From Naegleria lovaniensis (Eukaryota > Heterolobosea > Eutetramitea > Acrasida > Naegleriidae), in the NCBI RefSeq assembly GCF_003324165.1, contig NW_025407845.1:372001-436000 (forward strand): a stretch of 64,000 nucleotides of DNA, written 5' to 3'. Positions within the stretch are counted from its first letter, which is position 1. Each line of letters starts with the position of its first letter. Positions 10,614 to 20,429 of the stretch are shown in pieces. The translations under genes were made by a program, and so were the position numbers. Below the pieces are notes generated by a model. That model was not told the DNA's origin and searched no databases. It saw only the letters and a list, made by a program, of their open reading frames with translations.

Positions 10614-13600
10614 TCACAAAATTTCAAAAGGGGAATTGGTTGATGATGAGAAAGTATTGTTGTGGTTGTTGAACGGTGATGACAGTATGGAAAAGTTGGA
10701 AAAGCACAAGTGAATGTAGCGATAGAAAAATTTCATGCTTCCATTCTTTGGAATGAGAGGTAGGAAATCATCTGGTGTGCAAGAACGGGCCAAAAGCTTC
10801 AAAATTCTGTCGAGAAGAGCATACAAAAATGTTGGTGCTGTAGAATGTGAGGCATCTACGCTGTCCACTAAGGTCGAAAGCTTCTCTTGTTCATACTCTT
10901 TCAAATGTGAAAAGATCAAATCTAAAACATCTTTCCAATCGCTTAACGAACTACAATGACTCTCAATAAATCCAAATAAAACATCAAGGGAATGATCTTG
11001 GTGTTTTTCTTGGCCCAGTATTATCAATAATCGTTCAATAGCTTGTTTGAATTGTTTAGAGCCCATCATGCAAAGCAGCTTTAAATTGTCAAATCCAATG
11101 AATTTTCCCTCATGGTCCTGAATGATTTCAATAAATTGAGAAAATATTTCCATTCTATTGGTAGACACGAATTGAACAAAATAACAAATTAATCCTTGAG
11201 CGTTTTGCAAAGTATGCACTAACAGGAATAATGGATCATTCTCTGTAATGGAAAACAATGTATTTTCAGATATCGAAATTTCGTCCAAAATATTAATAAT
11301 TTCGGCATATTTCTCTGATAAGATATCTTTAGAGTCAGATAGTATATTCAGTTGTGTGTGATTTCTGTTAAATTCATAATTCACAAATTCTCGAAGCCAA
11401 CCCAGATTTTCTCTAAATGGTATTAATGAATAATGAATGAATGAACAATATTGTCTCAATTCATTGAAATTATCCATATATGAGAACAATCGCTTGGTAC
11501 TTGGCATGTGATCACATGTGACATCGTTAATTGGCGACTGGGCAGAAGAAGATGGAGAGTGTAACTCTAACACCTTCTGTTTGGTCGCATTGACTAAATC
11601 TTTGATATTTGTTTCCTTGAGAAGCGAGGTAATTTGTGTGAGCTCTTGTACAAATACGAGCATGAGTAGCAATGCAATTTCTTTGAGGGTGGAGTCATTG
11701 GAAGGGTCATTGGAAATTAAACATGTGGAAAGATAAATTTGTTGCATGAAGAGGGAAGTTAAGGGTGTCTCCACATTTTCTGAAAGTTGTAAATTTTCTC
11801 CTTTCAACAAATCCATAACTTGGTTGCTTCTCAAAGGGCATGAATTACTAGCTGTTAACCGAGTTATAGATTCAACAAGACACCAAGGAAAATGTTTTCT
11901 GAATACAAATGCCAACTTGGAATATTGTTCACTGGTTGTATTTGGTGCAAGTAAGGATGGATTTAAAACAACAAATTCAACGAGTACATGGCTTTCTACG
12001 GACTTGAAAATTGCAACAGCTTTTTCTTCGTTTCCAGTTTGAAGATGAAGTAGTGCGAGGACCATGGCGTCTTTAGGCATTATTTCAAACCATGAGAGTA
12101 CTTGATCACCTTGTTGAGGATATGCGTCATTCTTTTCAATAGAGTGCTCTTCAAAGCGTGACAACGTCAGTTGTTGAGCTTTTACGTACTCCAAATTAAT
12201 TTCCTCCAAAAGTGATAGAGCATGAGTCTTTGAATAAGGAAAACTGTTTGCCAATATGACGGTGGATAAAGTATGAGGAATTCTTTGTTTGTAAATAGTG
12301 AGAATTTGATTTCCCAAGTCTTCTGAAAGGCTATCTAACGACCAATGATTCTCCTTGTCAAACAAAATATGTTCCAAAAATAATAGCAACGATTCCTCTC
12401 TAACAGAAAGCTTTGTGAAAATATCTGCCATAGGTTTGTCGCTATTTGCATATGCATACGCAGCCAAGTCAGTATTTTCCATGGACACATAGGCATCTCC
12501 TTGAAGTCCAAAGGACCTTTTCAAAAGTGTCGTATAATTTTGCAGCTCAATTTTTGTCTTCAACAATGTGATGGCATCAACATCGGTAGACCTCTCCAAT
12601 TTCTTCTCCTTAGTTAATAATTCAAAATATTTCGATTGTAAAAGACTGTGTGATTCTTTTAGGAGTTTCATGTAGCTTGGTTTGTCGCTTTTTTCAAACA
12701 TCATAGCATGCTCGAGCATGTCTTCATAAATATCAGACAATTCTACTGCATTAAGCATGTAAATATTGTATGAAAACTCTTCTACTGATGGCAATGTAGA
12801 GGAGGAGCTATCTTCTCGTTTTTTCCTTGCGTTGAAAATGGGAAATAGTCGTCCACTTCTTGTGGCATCTTTGGAGGGAGACGCATTTCTATTCATCTTT
12901 TCAACGTTTCTAATATCTGATACAAGTACAGTCTTATCTGTTTGCTGATTGTAATAGGCTGCAATCGAGAAATTCTCGTTGCTACTTATCTTGGAGATGA
13001 GAACGACATGGTTATTGGTTGCTGAAACGCTCTTCAAGCCAATAAATGGATGAAACCGTAGCAAACATCCATTACTGCCTCCCAAGACGCTCCAAACTTC
13101 TAAGCCTACAGGTGTAATGGCATAAAGAAATAGAGAATTTACAGCACTCATTAGACATTCGTCAGTATATTGAAATTCACATAACAACGATTGAGGGCTT
13201 GACAAACTGTACACGTATCCACAGGTTGACGTGCTTATTATGCACTTCATTCCAGTATTTTGGTTGAAATCTTTCTTTTGAGAAATGTTTTGGAGAAAGT
13301 GAATTGATCGTGGACTCTCGTCGAGTGTAAAATGTTTGTGGAGAAGATTTATACAAATGTCACTATATTTGAGTCGTTCAATATTAATATTTGAATGTGT
13401 TTAAAATCCTGTCGATATGATAATTTTTTGTACTTACATATAATTATGATTCACAAATGCAGGATGATCAACTGTTGGTGTCTGTCCAAAAATATCATAT
13501 GCAATATTGTTCGCAGAACTGTGATTACCCTTCTTCATAGTGGTCTTGTCACTGATACGAACGGGCTCACCATAACTCTGAGTTGCAGGAGAAGGCAATA

Positions 13601-14873
13601 AATCTTTGGTTCCCATGTCAAATCGTATTTGAATTTCATCAATGGATTCATGAAGCTGGCTAACGCCCCAATACATGGCCATTGCTTTGTTGAGAGGATT
13701 CAATGATTGGTGTCGTGTAATAATTCCTCCCTGTGATACTTGTGATTGTGGACTCTCATTTGTACCAACTATTTGCTCTTGAACGTGAGCTTGAATTCTC
13801 TTTTGAATTTCTGTGAGACGTGATGATTTCTTTTTTTGAGTATCGCTGTGGTCAGAGGCGTTGGGAGAGACACTTCCACATACATTTACTGCACCAACAT
13901 GTTGTGCTAAAGTTGACTCTTCTCCGTTGGTGCCTCCATTGTTGAGATTAATATCATCATCTTGTGAGTTTTCTAAAAGGGTTTTTTCTAATTCAGTCTC
14001 TTTTTGTTTGAGTTCAATAACTCTAACATCTTTGTCTGTACCGTATCCAATAAACTGATTAAATACTGAAATACACTTCACGTGCCATGATGTATGTAAT
14101 TTTAAAATGCAAATAGGAGTCTCAATATTATTGGTAAATTTCCACAGTGAAATAACATCTTTTGCACATGTCAATAATTGATTGCTGTAGGTACAAACAG
14201 AAATTAACAGCTCACTACTGAGAGTCATGCCTGATTTTGCTGCTTGAGATGTAGTAGCACTGTTGGCTTGTGTTGTGAGAGTAGTACTGGTGGTTGTGCT
14301 GTTGGTGGAGACAAAATTCTGAATCGGAAGTGAAAATGGATAAATGATGGTTTTTCGTTCCTTTTTATCGTATTCAAATCGATAAATTCTACAACATTGC
14401 TCTACAATTGTTTGTGTGTTTTGATTCGTGGTGGGCGTTGCAGTAGACGATGATTGAGAAAAAGATTTTAAAGCATTTGAAAAATCGCCTGATGATTTTG
14501 GTGATCCCAAAATATTATTATTACTACTAGAAGCATGACCACTTCCTCCTCGATGATGATGATGATGTCCTAATGGCGTTGTTGGTGTGGTTGGTTGTTG
14601 TGCTGTGCCTATCGTGGTCATTCTTCGTTCCACCGTGATGACTCTCCGAATGTCTGGCAAATAATGAATAGCATCCACTTCGGACCACAACGGCTGAAAT
14701 TCATACATGCATTGAAATTCCTTTTGTGTGGTCTGAGTGGCATATCCTTTAATAATTCCACTGAAAGCCACCCAAAATAAGCCTTCACTGGCAGCACTGC
14801 AGAGAGGCTGACCCAACTCGCTTGGGCATAAAATATCTTGTGATTGAAAAACCCGAATATTGTGTGAATTCAT
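10614..14873 (-). CDS. HPS3: HPS3 homologue, BLOC-2 subunit (1,394 aa)
   Basis: Two exons, 14873-13438 and 13362-10614, join across a 75-base intron (GTAAGT..ATATAG) in phase 2, rebuilding NYIDICINLL. The recalled human HPS3 sequence matches at several places. The N-terminus (MNSHNIRVFQSQ) corresponds to the human propeller start. LLRFHPFIGLKSVSATNN matches the human RIQLFIGLKAICHFKN. YNIYMLNAVELSDIYEDML matches WNLYIVNTISPVQLYKEM. LIPKNGSMKFFYRYIHLC matches the human C-terminal PEDGTATFFLPYLLYC. The layout is an N-terminal beta-propeller split by a long Thr/Ser/His insert, then alpha-solenoid. Known role: with HPS5 and HPS6, HPS3 forms BLOC-2, which tethers endosomal carriers feeding lysosome-related organelles. 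I chose the ATG at 14873 because of the match and its AAAAA context; the frame upstream offers only a GTG. Confidence 0.8.
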
Positions 14874-14948
14874 TTTTTCAAGTGTGGTGATCAATAAAAT
14901 CCACGGGTGGACAACTCGAGCGTATTTTTTCGTGAACACCTCAAGCTA

Positions 14949-14963
14949 CGAGAAAACTTTTCG
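14949..14963 (+). repeat. Possible terminal inverted repeat, left end
   Basis: CGAGAAAACTTTTCG is the closest partner I could find, in inverted orientation, for the sequence at 19152-19166, with one mismatch in 15. Both flank the transposon coding region at similar distances (about 170 and 95 bases). No matching target duplication adjoins them. The motif is itself partly palindromic, which weakens it as evidence. Confidence 0.35.
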
Positions 14964-15130
14964 CTGGGAATTTTAATAACACAACGACCATAGGATGATT
15001 TTATGATGGTTTCAATCCATCAAAACCTACCAATACAATTGATTGTTTCTGACACATAAAGGAAACACCACATCACTATTGGTGCCTCAATATGTTGAAT
15101 TGGCATTACAAGAGCCATGGTAGCTACTTC

Positions 15131-18100
15131 TTAAAAATTTGTCACGTCCATGGAGGACTGGAATTGTGACTGAGTTGAAGACAACCATTCCCCCTCATCA
15201 CAATCACATGATCGACACCATCTCTCTCTCAAACAGTCATTACATACTTTCAAGCCACAATCCTTGCATGGAGTTAGTGATAAACAGGGCTTGTGGCATG
15301 AATTGCACAGCAATGTTGGCATGTTTGGATGGCAGATCTTACAAAGGCCATCATAGTAACACTTGCAACATGTTGAATTTTGACATTGAAGGCATTTAGA
15401 AACGGCATTGGTTAGTCTGTGACAACATTTGCAATGATAAACTATGAATATAGAACATCGTTGACATTCTCCATTGTAAGAGCATCGTTCACAAACAATA
15501 TCAGAACAACAGGAACATAATATTAGTTCCGTGTAGTTGGAACAAACTTGGCACTGTCTCCGTTTGCAAATTTCTGAATTACACCCACAAGTTGCATCAC
15601 ATATTCTTCCAAGCTTGGCACACTTACAATTCAAACAATTTCCTTTTTTACATCTACATCCAACTTTCTTCTTTGCTTTGTGTTCATTATCATTACTGTC
15701 ATTAATTTTCTCTCTTTTCCTTTTAAGTTGGTTGGTATTGAAGCACTCGATAGCTTTCAATGCATCGTCAAGATTACCATAAAACTTGATCAAAATATTA
15801 AGCAATCCAATAGCATCATAAAATGCACAATGTGAATTGTTGACATTTCCTAAATTAAAGTGTTCAATTAATACATCCTCAGCAAAAACTGGTTTAGATT
15901 TCCCTTTCTTTGTCATTTTCCGAGGAAGACAATTGTGTAAAGTCGATTCTGATTTCATTAATCGGAGAGAATCAACAAAGACAATATTGTCATGATTAAA
16001 TTCAGAAAACTTTCCGAAAAATTCTTTGGCAAAAACTTTAAAATCCAAACGGTCTCCATTATGAGCTATTAAGTAGGTTTTTCCTTGAGAGTTATTGTTT
16101 AAAAATTGGATAATATCATTCACATGCCCTTCAATAGGCAATTTTGATCTTAAGATATTCAAGTTAAGTCCTGTAATTGATTGTGCTTGGTTAGAAATCA
16201 CTTTTCCAGGATTAACTAAGCCATACAAAACAGCTCCAGCCAAAACGTCCACAAAACAATATTCCGTAATTTTTGGTGGATCATCATTCTTCCATAATCC
16301 AGTCGTTTCAAAATCAAAAAATACATATTTGTTTTGAGGTGAAGTTTTTGATATTTGAGTTGAATCTTCTGAAATAGAGTCAATGGTGGCGATATTTGAT
16401 GTTGAAATATTTTCTGCTTGTGATTGCTTCTCGTTAGATGGAACAAATAATCCTTTTTCTGAATTAAATGTAATAACTGATTCTTTTGGTAATTCAGGTT
16501 CTGTTCGAATTCGAATTTGCTTAAAGGTATTGGTTACCAATTTGGTTGCTATTTCCTCAACAATACCCTCAACATGTTGGCCAAATTGGCGAGATTTGAG
16601 TGAAGTAATAATTGTGTTGTACAGTGTATCTTTGCATTGCTGAGGTGAATAATTGTGACATTGTAAGTGCTTAATGAATGATCGTTGTCGGACCATTATT
16701 TGATTACATTCAGGGCAGCTGAGAAAAATATTGTTCATAATAGTTCCATCATCCGCGACTGGTGCTTGTTTACATAAATACTCTCGTATCAGCATTACAT
16801 TTTTCTGAGGAAGAAAATCTTGAGTGACATCGAGCACATATTCATACATCTCTTCAGAAATAGTTTGATCTTTCTCTAACAAAGTATCCTCATCGTCTTC
16901 TTGAAGAATGTGTTTCTTTACATAGTGTTTTCGATGTAATTCAGAATAGTCTAAGCGTACGTTACAATTTCCATAACACTTTGTGGTTGATTGTTGATTG
17001 ACATTAATTGGAGAATTTTTTGCCAATTTCGTCTTCAAAGCAATCCATACGGCTCGATAGATCCCACAATAATCTCGAAAATTAGGGTATCGTATTTTTC
17101 CTCGAATTAAGGAAAAAAAATGTTCAACAATTAACGTCGAAATTCCACAAGCCTTAATTTGAATATGGTTTCCATATTTTTCAAAAAGAGAACGAAGTGA
17201 AGTCATAGTCATCACAATATGAGAATACAATTCGTCACTAATGATGTTAGGATTCGCATCTTTCCATTCCTTAAGTGTTATCAGTACAGATTCAATTAAT
17301 TGTTTTTTCTCATTCCAGTTTGAACATCGTTCATCGTCAAAAATTTGATGTATTTGTTGCATTAACGTTAAATATTTTGCTAATGCACAACATCCTATTT
17401 GCTTGCTTTGTTCAATTCCACTAATAACATTAGAATCTATCAATGCAAAAACAGGTTCCATTTTCATAATGTCGACTGGGTAAATTATATTTTCCGATAC
17501 CCAGTCTCGCAGTTGGGGTTCATTTCTAACCTTCAATAATGTATTCATAGAAAAACTCTCTTTTTCAATAATCAAATCATCCCCTTTCAATAAACGATTT
17601 CTCAACCGTTTGAGCAAATGAGACCAATCAAAAAGGTGAACATAATTTTCATTAGTATGAGAGGTTGCATATTGATAATTACCAGCTAATCCATCACTAC
17701 AACCTCCAACCACCTCTAAAACATAATCTCCATAAGAAGTTCGTTTGAATTGATCTCTAATTTCTGTCATTTTCTTTGTAATAAATTCATAATGGTTTGA
17801 TTTGTGACCACCAAAACAAATAGGAAAAGACATCTCACCGTCAAGAGTTGTTGCAAAAAACTGGCACACATGACTAGCAATATCGTCTGGTGTAATTTCT
17901 CTTTTTGCGTTATATATATCTTCAAAAGACTTTTCATTGCAATTTGTGAATCCAATTACTTTTCCAGTACTTTTCATCACACATAATCCTCCTCTAATCT
18001 CTATTTCATCATATGAAATTATGATCTTATTACTAATATTATTCAATGCCATGGCTTTAACAATATCTTTCAAATCACTGTCGACAAGGTTACCAAAAGA

Positions 18101-18607
18101 CAAGTCTGGAAGATAGCTCTTAATTGTTGAAATAGATGGAAGTAATAGATTAAGCTTATCTAATGCGTTTTCAGATGTTATAGTTTCACCGAGAGAATTT
18201 CCTTTCAAAATATTCCACAAACGAGAACCACCATAAAATCGAAGTAATAAACACCAATGAATGATACACTCTTTGTATCGAAAACCGTTAACATTTTTCG
18301 ACGAAACCAAATTTTGCAAAGTATTTTCTAATAATTGATAAAAGAACTGGGTTTCATGTAATTTTCCTTCCTCTAGCGCAATCGAGAGAAGTTCTACCAA
18401 ATAATGTTTTTGATCTTTTTCTTCAATTAATTCTTCGAAATTCTTAATTGTAGTATCTCGTCGAGAGATTTTTGCCTTCAATGATTTGATGACATTTTTG
18501 TATTCTTGTGTTCTTGCAGCGAGGTGAGCTGTTTTGGTTTTCAATTGTTCGCTGATAATGGCGTAATTTTGTTTCATAGCATTCATAACATTTTTCACAA
18601 ACTCCAT
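15131..18607 (-). CDS. P-element-like DDE transposase fused to DEDDh exonuclease and CXC domain (1,158 aa)
   Basis: Domains in order. A coiled coil covers about 1-65. A DDE transposase core follows, with the first Asp in ISYDEIEIRG (about 200), a second in HLFDWSHLLKRLRN (about 327) and a likely third acidic residue in VEHFFSLIRGK (about 495); this is the P-element/THAP9 pattern. A C2H2 finger (CPEC..HLQCH) is near 630-650. A DEDDh exonuclease spans 760-945: DFE (about 765), AHNGDRLDF, VDSLRL and HCAFYDA with the general-base His. A tesmin/TSO1-type CXC motif (GCRCKKGNCLNCKC) lies at 980-1020, then about 120 residues of CxxC pairs. All exonuclease acidic residues are visible, so it looks active. 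The frame is unbroken over 3.4 kb, which suggests recent activity. It needs ORF1 for a DNA-binding N-terminus, and ORF1 is in another frame. Confidence 0.85.
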   Translation of the reverse strand: MEFVKNVMNAMKQNYAIISEQLKTKTAHLAARTQEYKNVIKSLKAKISRRDTTIKNFEELIEEKDQKHYLVELLSIALEEGKLHETQFFYQLLENTLQNLVSSKNVNGFRYKECIIHWCLLLRFYGGSRLWNILKGNSLGETITSENALDKLNLLLPSISTIKSYLPDLSFGNLVDSDLKDIVKAMALNNISNKIIISYDEIEIRGGLCVMKSTGKVIGFTNCNEKSFEDIYNAKREITPDDIASHVCQFFATTLDGEMSFPICFGGHKSNHYEFITKKMTEIRDQFKRTSYGDYVLEVVGGCSDGLAGNYQYATSHTNENYVHLFDWSHLLKRLRNRLLKGDDLIIEKESFSMNTLLKVRNEPQLRDWVSENIIYPVDIMKMEPVFALIDSNVISGIEQSKQIGCCALAKYLTLMQQIHQIFDDERCSNWNEKKQLIESVLITLKEWKDANPNIISDELYSHIVMTMTSLRSLFEKYGNHIQIKACGISTLIVEHFFSLIRGKIRYPNFRDYCGIYRAVWIALKTKLAKNSPINVNQQSTTKCYGNCNVRLDYSELHRKHYVKKHILQEDDEDTLLEKDQTISEEMYEYVLDVTQDFLPQKNVMLIREYLCKQAPVADDGTIMNNIFLSCPECNQIMVRQRSFIKHLQCHNYSPQQCKDTLYNTIITSLKSRQFGQHVEGIVEEIATKLVTNTFKQIRIRTEPELPKESVITFNSEKGLFVPSNEKQSQAENISTSNIATIDSISEDSTQISKTSPQNKYVFFDFETTGLWKNDDPPKITEYCFVDVLAGAVLYGLVNPGKVISNQAQSITGLNLNILRSKLPIEGHVNDIIQFLNNNSQGKTYLIAHNGDRLDFKVFAKEFFGKFSEFNHDNIVFVDSLRLMKSESTLHNCLPRKMTKKGKSKPVFAEDVLIEHFNLGNVNNSHCAFYDAIGLLNILIKFYGNLDDALKAIECFNTNQLKRKREKINDSNDNEHKAKKKVGCRCKKGNCLNCKCAKLGRICDATCGCNSEICKRRQCQVCSNYTELILCSCCSDIVCERCSYNGECQRCSIFIVYHCKCCHRLTNAVSKCLQCQNSTCCKCYYDGLCKICHPNMPTLLCNSCHKPCLSLTPCKDCGLKVCNDCLRERWCRSCDCDEGEWLSSTQSQFQSSMDVTNF

Positions 18608-19058
18608 ATTTGTTGAGATTGCAATTATTGCAATCTACACTAAAAAAACAAAATTCGCCATGATGATTGAAGTTCACACTTCCGAAGCTGTGGCCATTGT
18701 GTGATATGATTCCCGATACTGTTAATAAATGGCTCACTTTTTCGAAATGAATACCATTACATAACATGTTACCCTTTTTACAGTTGCTACACCGCTTGTC
18801 GTCGGAGTGTTTACATTGGCCAAAGTTTTTAGGTACAATTGAAATGATGTCTTTGATTCCCTTTGGTTGCCGTTGAATTGCGAGAGTAATAGGTGATGAT
18901 GTATCTATTGAATTGTTTTTAATATATTCAGTAATATATTTGTGGTGTGTGTTGCAAAGTAGAGGCTTCTTGTAATCCACTCCGAAAATTGTGATATTTT
19001 GTGGAGTACTTAATTTTGCATTGAGTGAACAGCAGCAACAGCGATTAGGCCTGCCCAT
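18444..19058 (-). CDS. Transposon ORF1: Cys-rich N-terminal part, +1 frame relative to ORF2
   Basis: About 204 residues from the ATG at 19058 (MGRPNRCCCC). Cys/His groupings suggest metal-binding fingers: CCCC near the start, CNTHHKYI, CKHSDDKRCSNCKKGNMLC, and CNNCNLNKYGVCEKCYEC towards the end. ORF1 overlaps ORF2 by 164 bases. ORF2 would be reached by a +1 shift, or one extra base would have to be removed. The useful parts of the two frames abut (Cys motifs, then the coiled coil of ORF2), so one protein of about 1,300 residues probably existed. Alternatives are ribosomal frameshifting, a single indel that has inactivated the copy, or a base-call error. I saw no convincing GT-AG intron in the overlap. 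Confidence 0.65.
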   Translation of the reverse strand: MGRPNRCCCCSLNAKLSTPQNITIFGVDYKKPLLCNTHHKYITEYIKNNSIDTSSPITLAIQRQPKGIKDIISIVPKNFGQCKHSDDKRCSNCKKGNMLCNGIHFEKVSHLLTVSGIISHNGHSFGSVNFNHHGEFCFFSVDCNNCNLNKYGVCEKCYECYETKLRHYQRTIENQNSSPRCKNTRIQKCHQIIEGKNLSTRYYN

Positions 19059-19151
19059 TTTTCTTTTTGAAGAACTCAAAAATTTCTGCCTTGCTCCTGT
19101 GCTGTTTGATGCAAACTGAGTGTGTAAAATTCAACCAAAGCTCATTCAAAT

Positions 19152-19166
19152 CGACAAGTTTTCTCG
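19152..19166 (-). repeat. Possible terminal inverted repeat, right end
   Basis: The plus strand reads CGACAAGTTTTCTCG, the reverse complement of CGAGAAAACTTGTCG, and differs at one position from 14949-14963. It lies about 95 bases outside the first ATG of ORF1. Confidence 0.35.
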
Positions 19167-19769
19167 GTAAATCTAAATCTAAACATGTATGAACAATTAG
19201 TATTTTGCAAAAGTTGTAATCGATAATGATGAGAATTGTGTTTAAATTAACTCTGACGAATGCACACTTTTTTCAAAGGCTCGTTCTCACTTTTTACTTC
19301 ATATTACTTCACCAACAAAGAGTATGTATAACTAGAACGCATAGAGAATCTACTCTCAAGAAATCAGATTTATTGAAGGCTTGTTTGTTGTGTTTAACTA
19401 TCTCTGATAACAATTTTCGAAAATCGTCGGGGTTGAAAAATGAGGTGAAATACCTTGTCCGCTCGCGAAGAATCTTGTCTCGCATCTTGGTCATTTTTAC
19501 TGAAGGAGTTGGCCACCCGTGATAAAATCTTTACAAAATTAAAAAGTCACACGCGTTAAAAATAATGAACAACAACAACACTTACTCGGAGAGCACACCA
19601 TACTCCATCAATGATAACAATGATTTTTTGGTGTTTTAAAGTGCTCCGATCACATACTCATCTCTCACACGAGAGACGGAATTATCATCTTGACAGAATG
19701 ATAATCACATAGTTATTATTATATAGATCTATGGCCCGAATGATGAATCATTTTAGTTGTCTCTTCAAC
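19167..19769. other. Spacer with no supported gene; possible coding fragment at 19309-19515
   Basis: No complete gene is visible. On the minus strand, 19515-19309 keeps an open frame containing KMRDKILRERTRYFTSFF and FRKLLSEIVKHNKQAFNK. This amphipathic, basic composition looks protein-like, and it lies between the two mobile-element pieces, so it may be a fragment of one of them. I cannot assign it. The rest is AT-rich sequence. Confidence 0.4.
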
Positions 19770-20039
19770 TTACCAGTGTAATAAATGATGGTAATTATTT
19801 CTTGCTCCATTACCGTCACGAGGGATGTGGAAGTGACAATGATTGCAATGAAACCATTTGCTTCCAGAAAGGTCTTCCTTGATCATTGAACATTTTCCAC
19901 ACGTTTTCGATGTGTATTGTTCTGTGACAACATGTACCTTGCATCCACGCATTTCTGCCTTTTGCAAGAGTTTCATTCGAAAATCATAGTGTCTAAATCG
20001 CAACATTTCACAATATTGTAAACACAGGCTCCGTGATTT
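19770..20039 (-). pseudogene. Fanzor / TnpB-like nuclease relic (C-terminal zinc ribbon and RuvC-III)
   Basis: About 89 codons are open on the minus strand, with a TGA just upstream at 20042-20040. The sequence reads YRFRQ-type helix (LRFRHYDFRMKLLQKAEMRG), then VVTEQYTSKTCGKC, a second CNHC pair and RDGNGARNN. In TnpB and its eukaryotic Fanzor relatives this order is the bridge into RuvC-III: YTSKTC-x2-C zinc ribbon, then the catalytic Asp in RDxNxARN. The N-terminal domains and RuvC-I/II motifs are absent in the visible frame, so only the last fifth or so of a nuclease remains. The 3' end of the open frame runs into CTGGTAAGTTG, a good splice donor, so a further exon may once have followed. 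It sits about 600 bases from the P-like transposon. Confidence 0.7.
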
Positions 20040-20429
20040 TCAAGCTACTTGAGCAACTGTAGATGCCTTCGGGTTTCGCCGTTTTTTAAGGTAAAAAAAG
20101 AGCACCACCCTGTTATGCGCACAATGAACCAATTCTTCCCATTTCAGCGACTGCGAAAAAGTCCATTCATCCGCCAACATATTTAATGCAAAATAAACAC
20201 AAAAAAAAAGTGATTCAACCCTTTAACTTGTTGCAGAAACACGAGGTGTTTGAATTCATTCTGTAGTGTTCTTTTGGAGTGTTTCATCTTTCTCCTCAAC
20301 AACACGAGCTCGTTTGGTTTCGTTCACGGGAGCACTGATTCGTGGCCATCAACCATCAACAGAACTTTAAAGAAAAAAAAACCGTTTCGGAAACGACCAC
20401 CACCTCATTGATGAAATAACAACGAGATC

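Larger units (their letters stand above)
14949..19166 (-). mobile_element. P-element-like DNA transposon encoding a transposase-exonuclease-CXC protein
   Basis: About 4.2 kb holding two overlapping minus-strand reading frames. ORF1 (19058-18444) has Cys-rich N-terminal finger motifs, and ORF2 (18607-15131) has the catalytic domains. The proposed ends are a near-matching inverted pair: CGAGAAAACTTTTCG at 14949-14963, and the reverse complement of CGAGAAAACTTGTCG at 19152-19166, 14 of 15 matching. No 8-base target duplication is visible beside them, so the boundaries are tentative; the coding part is secure. The superfamily call rests on transposase motifs resembling P-element and THAP9 proteins. 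The left end lies about 76 bases upstream of the HPS3 start codon, so it may sit in that gene's promoter. Confidence 0.6.
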
